From NCBI RefSeq assembly GCF_007679965.1, contig NZ_VEHL01000001.1, forward strand, positions 1,178,001 through 1,242,000: DNA of 64,000 nt. Reading direction: 5' to 3'. This DNA comes from Bordetella genomosp. 13. Its GTDB lineage: Bacteria > Pseudomonadota > Gammaproteobacteria > Burkholderiales > Burkholderiaceae_B. The notes beneath the pieces were generated by a model. It worked only from the letters and a program-made list of their open reading frames with translations, was not told the origin of the DNA and made no database searches. Made by a program: the position numbers and the translations under genes. Shown here piece after piece: positions 54,413 through 63,494 of the stretch (within the stretch, counting starts at the first letter, position 1; the number at the start of each line of letters is the position of its first letter).

Positions 54413-55615
54413 TCAGTGCTTGGGCCGCGGCTGGATCAGGCCGCCTCCCTGCCTGGGCGGATGGGCGCGCAGCGCTTCCTCCACCGGGTCGGTGCCCCAG
54501 CCGGGGCGGTCGGGAACGATCAGGTGGCCGTCGCGGTACTCCGGCGCGTGGGTGAACAGTTCGTCATCCCAGGCCAGGCGATCGATGTCGGTCTCCATGA
54601 TGCGGAAGTTGGGAACGGCGGCGGCGAAGTGCGCGTTCATGAAGGTGCACAGGTGGCCGTAGAAATTGTGCGGCGCCACGTTGACCTCGTGCGTCTCGGC
54701 CAGGTCGGCGATCTTCATCGACTGCCATACGCCGTTCCACACGGCGTCGACGATGGCCACGTCCACCGCGTTGTTGCGCAGGTAGGGCAGGAACTCGCGC
54801 GTGCCGAACAGCGTCTCGCACGAACTGACGGGGAAGGGGCTGTGCTGGCGGATGTAGGCCAGCGCCTCGGGGTTGTACGAGTCGATCTCGACCCAGAACA
54901 GGTCGTGGTCGGCGATGGCCCGCAAGACCTTCAGATAGCCCTCGGTCTTCAGGTTGAAGTTGAGGTCCAGCAGGATTTCCATGTCGGGGCCGGCGCCGTC
55001 GCGCAACGCCTCGAGGTTGTCGCGCAGGTTGCGGATCAGGCGGCGGTCGGCGTTCAGTTCGGGATAGAAGGGCGCGGCGAAGCCCGGGCGCCAGGCATGG
55101 GCCGGGCCGTCGTCGAACATGAACAGGTTGGTCTTCAGCGCCGTGAAGCCGCGTTCGCGCGCCTCGCTTCCCATGGCCTTGACGCCGTCCAGGTCGGTGA
55201 CGGGCGGACCGAAATACTTGGGATGATTGATGCGCCAGGCCGGGCAGTGCGACCAGTACACGCGCAGTTCATCGCGCACCTTGCCGCCCAGCAGTTCGTG
55301 GCACGGCACACCCAGGATCTTGCCGCGCAGGTCGAGAAGGGCATTTTCCAGGGCGCCGATGCCCTCGCCGACCACGCCGCCCGCGGCGGGGCGGGTGCGG
55401 CTGTAGGCCTCGGCGTAGAAGCGTTGCGGCCCCGGCACCGGCGCGTTCACCAGGCCGCGCGCCAACTGCTCGATGACCGCGCTGACGCCCGGCGACCCGA
55501 AGCCCTCGTCGTACTCGCTCCAGCCCACGAGCCCCTCGTCGGTCTCGATCTTGACGAAGTGGTAGTTGCGCCACCCCGCGTCGCACGACAGGGTTTGGAC
55601 GTTGACGATCTTCAT
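54413..55615 (-). CDS. Mandelate racemase/muconate lactonizing enzyme family protein (acid sugar dehydratase-like)
   Basis: A 400-residue enolase-superfamily protein. The N-terminal cap (about 1-130) is followed by a barrel with metal ligands D in L-L-D-L-N-F-N, E in W-V-E-I-D-S-Y and E in S-C-E-T-L-F-G, and a catalytic basic residue region K-T-N-L-F. A His in A-P-H-N-F-Y-G-H fits the general base of MR-type dehydratases. Reactions range from racemisation to acid sugar dehydration; the substrate is unknown. The ATG at 55615 follows GAGGAG on the minus strand. The 255-nt gap upstream is AT-rich, consistent with its own promoter. Confidence 0.88.
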   Translation of the reverse strand: MKIVNVQTLSCDAGWRNYHFVKIETDEGLVGWSEYDEGFGSPGVSAVIEQLARGLVNAPVPGPQRFYAEAYSRTRPAAGGVVGEGIGALENALLDLRGKILGVPCHELLGGKVRDELRVYWSHCPAWRINHPKYFGPPVTDLDGVKAMGSEARERGFTALKTNLFMFDDGPAHAWRPGFAAPFYPELNADRRLIRNLRDNLEALRDGAGPDMEILLDLNFNLKTEGYLKVLRAIADHDLFWVEIDSYNPEALAYIRQHSPFPVSSCETLFGTREFLPYLRNNAVDVAIVDAVWNGVWQSMKIADLAETHEVNVAPHNFYGHLCTFMNAHFAAAVPNFRIMETDIDRLAWDDELFTHAPEYRDGHLIVPDRPGWGTDPVEEALRAHPPRQGGGLIQPRPKH

Positions 55616-55835
55616 CCTGGAAGTCTCCTCTGGGCCGGATCCGCCGGCGAATACAACTTTTGTGGTTTTAATAAATCCTATTATTTGGGAACTAAATCTT
55701 TTGATTCGGGATGCTGTCGCCGATAATACGCGCAAAAAATCCACACGACAACATCCGTCGCATACCGATCGGCTATTTGCAAAAGCGGGAAACGGGCGCG
55801 AGGCGCGGCCAAATACGGGAACGCGGCTGCAAAAG

Positions 55836-55872
55836 AAAAAATCCTGATCCCATTAATTGGGATCAGGATTTT
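55836..55872 (-). terminator. Rho-independent terminator after the M16 protease gene
   Basis: AATCCTGATCCCA pairs perfectly with TGGGATCAGGATT around a 5-base loop, with A and T tracts outside. It lies 49 nt after the protease stop and insulates the dehydratase promoter. Confidence 0.88.
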
Positions 55873-55920
55873 ATATATTGAATGGCTGGCGGCGCTGCCC
55901 GGGCCGCCGGCCCTCCTGCG

Positions 55921-58674
55921 TCAGGGCGTCTTCTTGCCGAAGTCGCCCGCTACCGAAGTACTGAAGGCGTCGGGCTTCAGGTACTTGCGCAGGGCCGCGT
56001 TCACGGTGGCCGGCGTCAGCGCCTTGAGTTTCTCGTCGATGTCGGCCGACCAGGCGAAGGTGCGGCCGGTCTTCATGTAGTCGACCCACACGCCCGTCAG
56101 CACCGGGTCCTGGGCGCGCGACAGGCGGCGGTAGTTCAGCAGCGCATCCACGCCGTCGCGAACCTCGGCCTCGGTGAAACCGTCCTTCAGCACGCGGGCC
56201 AGTTCCTCGGAGATGGCCTTTTCCAGGCGCTCGCGGTTCTGCGGCGCGTAGATCGCGTAGATGGTCCAGCTGCCGGTGGGCTCGTAAGACGAGGCCGTCA
56301 GGTTGCTGCGCACGTTGTACGACAGGCCTTCCTTTTCGCGCACGCGGTTCCACAGGCGCGAGGTCTCGGACGTGCCCAGCAGGAAGTTCGCCAGGTACAG
56401 CGCGGGGAAGTCGGCGTCGGTGTCCTGCAGCTTCAGCGGGGCGCGCGAGATGTAGAACGCGTTGGCCTTGTCGGGCGTGTCGGTCTCGAACAGCTTGGCC
56501 GGCACGTCGCGGTACGGGTTGTCCAGGCGCGTGTAGGCGGGCGCGCGCTTCCAGCCCTCCAGTCCCTTGGTCAGCGCGGCTTCGGCGGCCTTGGGATCGA
56601 AGTCGCCCACGGCCGACAGCTTGATGCTGCCAGTGCCGTAGAACTTGTCGTGGAAGGCGGCCAACTGGTCGCGCGTCAGCGCCTTCACGTCGGCCAGCGA
56701 CTCGTCGAAGCTGGGCGTGTAGCGCACGTCGTCGGCCGGCCACGGATTATTGTGGCGGGCCAGGGCGCGCGAGGCCAGGGCCGTGGGCTCGGTCATGGCG
56801 CTTTGCAGCGAGGTGACCACCTGGCTCTTGTACTCGGCCACTTCCGCTTCGGGATAGTTGGCGTTGCGCAGGATCTCCAGTACCAGCGAGATCAGTTCGG
56901 GGAAGTGCTCGCGCGTGGTGGACATGCCCACGGCCAGGTCGGTGCCCGAGCCGCTGAAGCTGACCTGCGCCTGCATCTTGTCGAAGCGGTCCTCGATGGC
57001 CTGGCGCGTCAGCTGCGGCGTGCCGCGGGTCAGAAGGTCCGCGGCCGCGTCGGCCGCGTTGCGCTGGCCTTTCAGGGCCTCGGCGTCACCGAACTGCAGC
57101 AGCAGCTGCGCCTGCACGCGCTCGCCGCGCGTGGCCTTGGGCAGCAGGGCCACCTGAACGGGGCCGCCGGGCAGGTCCAGCGTGCGCTGCTGCGTCAGCT
57201 TGTCGATGTTCGCGGGCGTCGGATCGAAGGCGGCGGCGGCCTTGAAGTCGGGGTCGCCCTTGTAGTCCTTGAAGACCTGAGCTAGATCGGGACGCTCGCC
57301 CAGCGGCGCGCGCTGCGGCTTGTCGGTGGGGATGTAGCGGCCTTCGGTGCGGTTGGCCTGCACCAGGTAGGCGTCGGCCGCGCGCTGAACGGCGTCGAGC
57401 TTGGCGTCGCGGGCGCGGTCGCGCTGCAGGAAGAACAGGCGCCAGTCGCCCGAGGCGATGGCCTCGGACAGCGCCACGCCGACGCGCTCGGGGTCGTTGT
57501 AGGTCTGCTGCCACGCGGTCAGCCACTTGCTGCGGGCGCGTTCCAGCTCCTCTTCGGTGAAGGGCGTCTTCGCGGTGGATTCCAGGGTGCCGGTCAGCGT
57601 GGACAGGGCCTTGCCCTCGTCCATGCCGGCCTGCAGCTGCGCGCCGAACATGGCGATGCCCGGGTCATGCTGGTCCATGGTGAAGCCGAATACGTCCGTG
57701 GCTTCCTTGGTGGGCACCAGCGCCTTGTACAGGCGGCCGGACGGCGTGTCGGCCAGGATGGTGGCCGCCAGGTCGAAGGGCACGTAGTCGGCGCTGCCGG
57801 CCGCGGGGATGTGGTACATGGCGGCCACCAGCGGCGTGCCGCCCGCGCGGCGCAGCGTGACGGCGCGCTCGCCGTCCTGCGTGGGCTCGACGGTGTATTC
57901 GGGCGGCAGCGCGCGTTTGGGCTTGGGCAGCTTGCCCAGCGTGCCCTGGATGTCGGCCAGCGCCTTCCTGGGATCGAACTTGCCGGCCACGATCAGCACG
58001 GCGTTGTCGGGCTGGTAGTACTGGTGATAGAAGGCCCGCAGCTGGCCGATGTCGACGTTCTCCACGTCGGATCGCGCGCCGATGGTCTGCTTGCCGTAGT
58101 TGTGCCACTGGTAGGCGGTGGCCTGCATCTTCTGCATCAGGATGCGGAAGGGGCTGTTCTCGCCGCTTTCCATCTCGTTGCGGACTACGGTCATTTCCGA
58201 GTCGAGGTCCGACTTCAGGATGGTGGAATTGACCATGGCGTCGGCCTGCCAGCCCAGGTACCACTTCAGGGTGTCGGGGTTGGCCGCGAAGCTGGCGAAG
58301 TAGTTGGTGCGGTCGGCGGCGGTGGTGCCGTTGGCCTGCAGGCCGCGGCGCGAGAACTCGCCCAGCGCGTTGCGCATGGTGGGCGTGCCCTTGAACATCA
58401 TGTGTTCCAGCAGGTGGGCCATGCCGGTCTGGCCGTAGTTCTCGTTGCGCGAGCCCACCAGGTAGGTCATGTTGACCGTGGTGGTGGGCTTGGATTCGTC
58501 TGGTGCCAGCAGCACGCGCAAGCCGTTGTCCAGCCTGTACTCGGTAATGCCCTCGACCGAGGCGACTTCGGAGACGCCCTTGGGCAACTGCGTCGCCCCG
58601 GCCTGGAAGGCCAGGAAGGACGATAGCAGCAGCGCAGGCAGGCGACCTGGCAGTACCGAGAAGGAAAGACGCAT
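55921..58674 (-). CDS. M16 family zinc metallopeptidase (pitrilysin type), exported
   Basis: A 917-residue protease with a signal peptide (R-L-S-F-S-V-L-P start, cleavage near A-G-A-T-Q). The N-terminal catalytic part has H-L-L-E-H near 85, with further ligand E in V-V-R-N-E-M-E. Two halves of inactive and active M16 domains span about 40-480 and 500-917. It degrades peptides, probably in the periplasm. The ATG at 58674 is preceded by GATCCGAAAC without a strong ribosome site. It is monocistronic, ended by the terminator at 55836. Confidence 0.93.
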   Translation of the reverse strand: MRLSFSVLPGRLPALLLSSFLAFQAGATQLPKGVSEVASVEGITEYRLDNGLRVLLAPDESKPTTTVNMTYLVGSRNENYGQTGMAHLLEHMMFKGTPTMRNALGEFSRRGLQANGTTAADRTNYFASFAANPDTLKWYLGWQADAMVNSTILKSDLDSEMTVVRNEMESGENSPFRILMQKMQATAYQWHNYGKQTIGARSDVENVDIGQLRAFYHQYYQPDNAVLIVAGKFDPRKALADIQGTLGKLPKPKRALPPEYTVEPTQDGERAVTLRRAGGTPLVAAMYHIPAAGSADYVPFDLAATILADTPSGRLYKALVPTKEATDVFGFTMDQHDPGIAMFGAQLQAGMDEGKALSTLTGTLESTAKTPFTEEELERARSKWLTAWQQTYNDPERVGVALSEAIASGDWRLFFLQRDRARDAKLDAVQRAADAYLVQANRTEGRYIPTDKPQRAPLGERPDLAQVFKDYKGDPDFKAAAAFDPTPANIDKLTQQRTLDLPGGPVQVALLPKATRGERVQAQLLLQFGDAEALKGQRNAADAAADLLTRGTPQLTRQAIEDRFDKMQAQVSFSGSGTDLAVGMSTTREHFPELISLVLEILRNANYPEAEVAEYKSQVVTSLQSAMTEPTALASRALARHNNPWPADDVRYTPSFDESLADVKALTRDQLAAFHDKFYGTGSIKLSAVGDFDPKAAEAALTKGLEGWKRAPAYTRLDNPYRDVPAKLFETDTPDKANAFYISRAPLKLQDTDADFPALYLANFLLGTSETSRLWNRVREKEGLSYNVRSNLTASSYEPTGSWTIYAIYAPQNRERLEKAISEELARVLKDGFTEAEVRDGVDALLNYRRLSRAQDPVLTGVWVDYMKTGRTFAWSADIDEKLKALTPATVNAALRKYLKPDAFSTSVAGDFGKKTP

Positions 58675-59042
58675 GTTTCGGATCCTGATCAGTTGCGGAT
58701 GACCTGTTGGAGTTTATCCCTAGCCGTTGGTTCAACCTTCGTCATGGTCGTGTCATGAGATCGTCCAAGAAAGGCCAGCGGTTTCCTTACAAGTGGTTGA
58801 AAATTCAAGCTGATGTATGAGGCCATCGAGGCGATCGACGCGCGTCACATCGAGGCCAGCAGCGCCACCGGCGCCAGCCGGCCGGCGGCCATGATTATCC
58901 CTGTCGCCGACCTGCAAAGACGATACGGCCGCAGCGGTAGGGCCGGTGAGGGCCGGCATGGATTGCTCGGCAAGCGAGCCCACAGCGCAGCCGCGGGCCT
59001 ACAATCCCGCCTCTATCCCGCCAGATCTCCCGTTCCTTTGCC
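58675..59042. other. Gene-free region between the M16 protease and GNAT genes
   Basis: This 368-base divergent gap must hold promoters of both genes. An open frame on the plus strand from 58813 to 59046 has no family match and no ribosome site, and I regard it as chance. I saw no dyad of note or RNA gene here. Confidence 0.55.
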
Positions 59043-59588
59043 ATGACCGACTCCACCCCCGCCGGTGCGACCCCGGTGCAATGCACCTACGACCGCCACG
59101 CCACCGCCATCCTGGCCATCCTGAACGATGCCATCGTCAACACCACGGCGCTGTACGACTACAAGCCGCGCACCATGCAGTCCATGGAAACTTGGTTCCA
59201 GGCGAAGGCGGCGGGCGGATTCCCGGTTCTGGGTTATGAAAATGCCGAAGGCCAGCTGATGGGCTTCGCCAGCTACGGCACGTTCCGCAACTTTCCGGCG
59301 TTCAAGTATTCGGTGGAACATTCCGTCTACGTCGACCAGCGCTTTCGCGGCATGGGCCTGGGCGAAGCGCTGATGCGCGTGCTGATCGACGCCGCGCGCG
59401 AGAACCAGGTGCACGTGCTGGTGGGCGGCATCGATGCCAGCAACGGCGGCAGCATCAAGCTGCACGAGAAGCTGGGCTTCGTGCATTCGGGCACGATCAC
59501 CCAGGCGGGATTCAAGTTCGGGCGATGGCTGGATCTGGCGTTTTATCAGCTGACGCTGCAGACGCCGGAACATCCCGTGGATGGTTGA
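59043..59588 (+). CDS. GNAT family N-acetyltransferase (phosphinothricin acetyltransferase-like)
   Basis: A 181-residue enzyme. The acetyl-CoA loop is R-F-R-G-M-G-L-G-E near 98, then A-S-N-G-G-S-I-K-L-H-E-K-L-G-F near 138 and a Y-Q-L near the end. The pattern resembles Pat/Bar and YncA-type acetyltransferases acting on L-methionine sulfoximine or phosphinothricin. The substrate is unknown. Its last eight bases overlap the start of the following toxin-like ORF. Confidence 0.9.
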   Translation: MTDSTPAGATPVQCTYDRHATAILAILNDAIVNTTALYDYKPRTMQSMETWFQAKAAGGFPVLGYENAEGQLMGFASYGTFRNFPAFKYSVEHSVYVDQRFRGMGLGEALMRVLIDAARENQVHVLVGGIDASNGGSIKLHEKLGFVHSGTITQAGFKFGRWLDLAFYQLTLQTPEHPVDG

Positions 59589-59895
59589 TGGCAATCTGTC
59601 TGATTTTCCACCGTGCGGAACGAGGGGCGACGCCCGGCTAGCTAAGATCGACACGGAATCCGGTATTCGTCGACATTGCATGAGCCTATGGCAAGCGGAT
59701 CCTAGGGTACGACAATGCTCATGGGTCAAACCACCAAAGAGGTTCAAGCATGCGGGGAGTGTCCATGCTTATGACCACAAGCACCGGCATGCCGTAGATA
59801 AGGGTGTCCCTTATGCGTTCGAGGATGCGCAGCAGTTGTTGGTTGATTTCTTCGCGGACGTGGACCGCGTACTAGCGAGGGTCAAAACGCCATGA
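59581..59895 (+). CDS. TumE-like (DUF6516) putative toxin
   Basis: A 104-residue protein. The end, H-A-Y-D-H-K-H-R-H followed by P-Y-A-F-E-D-A-Q-Q-L-L-V-D-F-F-A-D-V-D-R-V-L, is like that of TumE-type toxins of the DUF6516 family, which are reported as RNA-targeting in toxin-antitoxin pairs. The N-terminus is less certain: the ATG at 59581 overlaps the GNAT gene, and an ATG at 59680 would give a shorter product. Base composition is lower in GC than the flanks, pointing to transfer. The next gene overlaps it by four bases and looks like the partner antitoxin. Confidence 0.6.
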   Translation: MVDGNLSDFPPCGTRGDARLAKIDTESGIRRHCMSLWQADPRVRQCSWVKPPKRFKHAGSVHAYDHKHRHAVDKGVPYAFEDAQQLLVDFFADVDRVLARVKTP

Positions 59896-60248
59896 AGTCT
59901 GTCGTCATCGGCATCATGCCGCAAGAGAAAATCCGCGAGCGCGTGTTGGCTATCGCCCGTGGGGACTACAGGCCGAAGGCGGGCGAGCCCAAGATCTGGT
60001 TCACCTCCATGAAATCCCTGGCCGAAGTGCTCAGCGATGAAAACCGGGCGCTGTTGCGCGTGATTGTTGAAACGCAGCCTGCGTCAATCGCTGCACTGGC
60101 TCAGACTACCGGGCGCAAGCCCAGTAACCTGTCCCGCACGCTCAAGACCATGTCGCACTATGGCATCGTGGATCTGAGGCGCGAGCGAAATATGGTCAGG
60201 CCCGTGGCAACAGCGACAGAATTTCGCATTCTCGCGTTGGCGGCCTGA
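59892..60248 (+). CDS. TumA-like HTH antitoxin/transcriptional regulator
   Basis: A 118-residue protein with a winged helix-turn-helix: L-S-D-E-N-R-A-L-L-R-V-I-V-E-T near 50, then S-I-A-A-L-A-Q-T-T-G-R-K-P-S-N-L-S-R-T and a wing ending near 105. This is typical of the HVO_A0114/COG4190-type DNA-binding proteins paired with TumE toxins. It starts with an ATGA overlap with the toxin gene. It would neutralise the toxin and repress the operon. An MarR-like stand-alone regulator is the alternative. Confidence 0.65.
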   Translation: MKSVVIGIMPQEKIRERVLAIARGDYRPKAGEPKIWFTSMKSLAEVLSDENRALLRVIVETQPASIAALAQTTGRKPSNLSRTLKTMSHYGIVDLRRERNMVRPVATATEFRILALAA

Positions 60249-60275
60249 TATGGCGGCGGAATACCAAGCCGCCTA

Positions 60276-61448
60276 CTACTTCGACAACAACCGCATCGCC
60301 TGCTCCAGCCCCGCCACCGTCACCGGATACATCCGATCCTGCATGATGTCGCGCAGCAGCGCGATCGACTGCCGGTATTGCCACGACGCCGTGGGTTCGG
60401 GATTCAGCCACACCGCCTTGGGCCACGCATCCAGCAGGCGCCGCATCCATACCGCGCCGGTTTCCTTGTTGTAGTGCTCCACCGAGCCGCCAGGCTGCAG
60501 GATCTCGTAGGGGCTCATGGTGGCGTCGCCGACGATGATCAGGCGCCAGTCGCCATTGAAGCGGCGCAGGATGTCCCAGGTCTCGAAGCGTTCGGTGTTG
60601 CGGCGCCGGTTGCTCTGCCACAGGTTCTCGTACGGGCAGTTGTGGAAGTAATAGACCTCGAGGTGGCGGAACTCGCTGCGGGCCGCCGAGAACAGTTCCT
60701 CGACGCGCGCGATGTGGTCGTCCATGCTGCCGCCCACGTCCAGCAGCATCAGCACCTTCACGTTGTTGCGCTTCTCCGGCACCAGCCGCAGGTCCAGGTG
60801 CCCGGCGTTGCGCGCCGTGCTGGCGATGGTGTCGTCCAGGTCCAGTTCCAGGTCGGCGCCGTCGCGCGCGAAGCGGCGCAGGCGGCGCAGCGCCACCTTG
60901 AAATTGCGCGTGCCCAGCTCGACCTGGTCGTCGTAGTCGCGGAACTGCCGCATGTCCCACACCTTGATGCCGGTGCGGTTGCCGGCGGAGTCGCCGCCCA
61001 CGCGGATGCCCTCGGGGTGGTAGCCGCCGTTGCCGAAGGGCGAGGTGCCGCCGGTGCCGATCCACTTGCTGCCGCCGGCATGGCGTTCCTTCTGTTCCTC
61101 GAGCCGTTCCTTGAACAGCTCCATCAGCTTGTCCCAGCCATGCTTCTGGATGGCGGCCTTTTCCTCGGGCGTGAGGCTTTTCTCGAACTGCTTGATCAGC
61201 CAGTCGATGGGGATGTCCTTGCCAGCCGGCAGCGCGGCCTCGATGCCGCGGTAGTAGGCGCCGAAGGCCTTGTCGTAGCGGTCGTACAGCGACTCGTCCT
61301 TGACCAGCGCGGCGCGCGCCAGGAAGTAGAAGTCGTCCAGCGTGGGCGACATCACGTCGGTGCGCAGCGCGCCGACCAGCGTCAGGTATTCCTGCACGGA
61401 CACGGGCAGCTTGTGCGCGCGCAGGTGGTAGAAGAAGTCGATCAGCAT
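60276..61448 (-). CDS. VWA domain protein (CoxE-like)
   Basis: A 390-residue protein with a von Willebrand A domain at about 200-385. The MIDAS-like site reads L-L-D-V-G-G-S-M-D, with Gly where classical D-x-S-x-S has its first Ser. The N-terminal part is a helical/charged domain. CoxE-type proteins work with MoxR ATPases in metalloenzyme maturation or protein remodelling. It follows the MoxR gene by 19 nt on the same strand, so the two are an operon. Confidence 0.9.
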   Translation of the reverse strand: MLIDFFYHLRAHKLPVSVQEYLTLVGALRTDVMSPTLDDFYFLARAALVKDESLYDRYDKAFGAYYRGIEAALPAGKDIPIDWLIKQFEKSLTPEEKAAIQKHGWDKLMELFKERLEEQKERHAGGSKWIGTGGTSPFGNGGYHPEGIRVGGDSAGNRTGIKVWDMRQFRDYDDQVELGTRNFKVALRRLRRFARDGADLELDLDDTIASTARNAGHLDLRLVPEKRNNVKVLMLLDVGGSMDDHIARVEELFSAARSEFRHLEVYYFHNCPYENLWQSNRRRNTERFETWDILRRFNGDWRLIIVGDATMSPYEILQPGGSVEHYNKETGAVWMRRLLDAWPKAVWLNPEPTASWQYRQSIALLRDIMQDRMYPVTVAGLEQAMRLLSK

Positions 61449-61467
61449 GATGCCGCCGCGAGGGTGC

Positions 61468-62343
61468 CTAGCGGCGCTGTCCGCTGCGGGTCATGGCGGC
61501 CAGGCGTTCGAGCAGCTGCATGTCCTGTTCGTTCTTCAGCAGCGCGCCGGCCAGCATGGGCACGGCCGTGGCCGCGTGCGCGTCGATCTGCGCGGCGCTG
61601 GCGTCCTCGGCCAGCAGCAGGCGCAGCCAGTCCAGCAACTCCGACGTCGAGGGCTTCTTCTTCAGGCCAGGCGCTTCGCGCAGCGCGAAGAAGGTGTCCA
61701 TGGCCGCGCGCAGCACGTCCTGCTTCAGGTCGGGGAAGTGCACGCCGACGATGTCGCGCATGGTGTCGCGGTCGGGAAAGCGGATGTAGTGGAAGAAGCA
61801 GCGGCGCAGGAATGCGTCGGGCAGGTCCTTCTCGTTGTTGGACGTGATGATGACCAGCGGGCGATGGCGCGCCACGACGGTCTGCTGCGTCTCGTACACA
61901 TGGAATTCCATGCGGTCGAGCTCGCGCAGCAGGTCGTTGGGGAATTCGATGTCGGCCTTGTCGATCTCGTCGATCAGCACCACCACCGGCTCGTCCGATT
62001 CGAAGGCCTGCCACAGCGTACCCTTGACGATGTAGTTGCGGATGTCGCGCACCTTCTCGTCGCCCAGCTGCGAGTCGCGCAGGCGCGACACGGCGTCGTA
62101 TTCGTACAGGCCCTGGTGCGCCTTGGTGGTGGACTTGATGTGCCATTGCATCAACGGCCGGCCCAGCGCGCGGGCCACTTCCTCGGCCAGCATGGTCTTG
62201 CCGGTGCCGGGCTCGCCTTTGATCAGCAGGGGGCGCTGCAGCGTGAGCGCCGCGTTCACGGCCAGCTTCAGGTCGTCGGTGGCGACGTAGCGGTCGGTGC
62301 CTTCGAAACGGGTGGAGGTCTGGGATTCGGGATGAACGGGCAT
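61468..62343 (-). CDS. MoxR family AAA ATPase
   Basis: A 291-residue AAA+ ATPase. Walker A is G-E-P-G-T-G-K-T near 45, Walker B is V-V-L-I-D-E-I-D-K-A near 110, and the sensor 1 region is I-I-T-S-N-N-E near 150. MoxR proteins are chaperones that activate metalloenzymes with VWA partners. The ATG at 62343 is used because an earlier in-frame start at 62421 adds a poorly conserved tail. It is divergent from the cytochrome genes, and may serve a respiratory enzyme encoded there. Confidence 0.92.
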   Translation of the reverse strand: MPVHPESQTSTRFEGTDRYVATDDLKLAVNAALTLQRPLLIKGEPGTGKTMLAEEVARALGRPLMQWHIKSTTKAHQGLYEYDAVSRLRDSQLGDEKVRDIRNYIVKGTLWQAFESDEPVVVLIDEIDKADIEFPNDLLRELDRMEFHVYETQQTVVARHRPLVIITSNNEKDLPDAFLRRCFFHYIRFPDRDTMRDIVGVHFPDLKQDVLRAAMDTFFALREAPGLKKKPSTSELLDWLRLLLAEDASAAQIDAHAATAVPMLAGALLKNEQDMQLLERLAAMTRSGQRR

Positions 62344-62497
62344 GGGCGGGGAAGTCGTTGTGGAGCCCTGGAACAGGGGCTGTCTACAGTATGGACCTGG
62401 ATCAATTATCGTACAATCCACAGGTTTGCCGGCCGGGTCGCTCCGTTGCCGGCAGCCCAGCTTCAGTCATTATTCCTACTAGAGAAGAGACAAACCG

Positions 62498-62863
62498 ATG
62501 AAGTTGAGATTACCCCTGGTGCGCCTGGCGCCCATGTTTGCCCTCATGGCCACCTGTGCCATCGCCGCGCCGGCGCAGGCCCAGGCCGCGGCGCCTGCCG
62601 CGCCCATCACGGGCAACGTGCAGAACGCGCGCGACAAGGTGTCGATGTGCATCGGCTGTCATGGCATTCCCGGCTACAAGGCATCGTTCCCCGAGCTCTA
62701 CCACGTGCCCATGATCGCCGGGCAGAACGCCAAGTACATCGAGGCGGCGCTGAACGAATACAAGAAGGGCGCGCGCAGCCATCCCACGATGGACGCGATC
62801 GCGGGCAGCCTGTCCGACCAGGACATCGCCGATCTGGCGGCCTATTACGCCAACCTCAAGTAA
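62498..62863 (+). CDS. Small c-type cytochrome (class I)
   Basis: A 121-residue exported heme protein. The signal peptide (M-K-L-R-L-P-L-V-R-L, hydrophobic core) ends near A-Q-A-A. The heme site is C-I-G-C-H near 50 and the axial Met lies in H-P-T-M near 94. It carries one electron in the periplasm. GAAGAG lies before the ATG at 62498. The next cytochrome starts 13 nt later, so both are cotranscribed and could form a c4-like pair. Confidence 0.9.
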   Translation: MKLRLPLVRLAPMFALMATCAIAAPAQAQAAAPAAPITGNVQNARDKVSMCIGCHGIPGYKASFPELYHVPMIAGQNAKYIEAALNEYKKGARSHPTMDAIAGSLSDQDIADLAAYYANLK

Positions 62864-62876
62864 TCGGGGCCGACAC

Positions 62877-63239
62877 ATGAAACGCGCTATCTTTGCCCTG
62901 ACGGGCGTCCTGGCGGCCATGTCCGCCCTGCCTGCGCACGCGCAGGATCTCGCCGCCGGCAAGGCCGTGTTCGACAAGATGAACTGTGCCTCGTGCCATG
63001 GCGCCGACGCCAAGACCGCGGTGCAGCCCGAGTACCCCATCCTGGCCGGCCAGCACGCCGACTACCTGGCCCATGCGCTGAACGCCTACAAGCGTGGCGG
63101 GTCCAACAGCCCGGCCACCGCCAACGTGCGCAAGAACCCCATCATGGGCGCCTTCGCCGCGCAGATGTCCGACCAGGACATCGCCAACGTGTCCGCCTGG
63201 CTGGCCTCGCAGCCCAGCGGCCTGGGCGTGCGCCGCTAG
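62877..63239 (+). CDS. Small c-type cytochrome (class I)
   Basis: A 120-residue exported cytochrome. The signal peptide ends in A-H-A-Q-D. The heme-binding site is C-A-S-C-H near 41, and G-A-F-A-A-Q-M after P-I-M-G supplies a likely axial Met. It is similar in size and layout to the preceding cytochrome. The pair may pass electrons to an oxidase encoded downstream. Confidence 0.9.
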   Translation: MKRAIFALTGVLAAMSALPAHAQDLAAGKAVFDKMNCASCHGADAKTAVQPEYPILAGQHADYLAHALNAYKRGGSNSPATANVRKNPIMGAFAAQMSDQDIANVSAWLASQPSGLGVRR

Positions 63240-63263
63240 CCAGCTCTGCGCGCGGTCGCTGAT

Positions 63264-63297
63264 CGATGCCGCCCGTCCGCGAGGACGGGCGGCATCG
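63264..63297. terminator. Perfect 15-base hairpin after the cytochrome genes
   Basis: CGATGCCGCCCGTCC pairs with GGACGGGCGGCATCG around GCGA, without a T tract. It probably stabilises the cytochrome mRNA end or ends transcription with factor help, separating the cytochromes from the membrane gene. Confidence 0.7.
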
Positions 63298-63494
63298 TCT
63301 CGTCCGCGGAGGCCTCCATCGTCGGGATGGGAAAGGGCCGCCGTCCGTCCCCTGGGCACGTCGCTTGCGATGGCGACGATCCGGCCGCTCGACAGGGAAC
63401 CCGCCATGACGATGAAGACCCCGCATCCATCCGCTTCGCCGCGCGCGGCCCGTTTGTCTTGCGCGGCCCAGTGTCGTAGGGCGGGGATCGCGGC

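Noticed and set aside
58813..59046. Plus-strand open frame of 77 codons between the M16 and GNAT genes
   Set aside because: No ribosome site, no homology and an overlap with the GNAT start; it is best read as non-coding promoter sequence.
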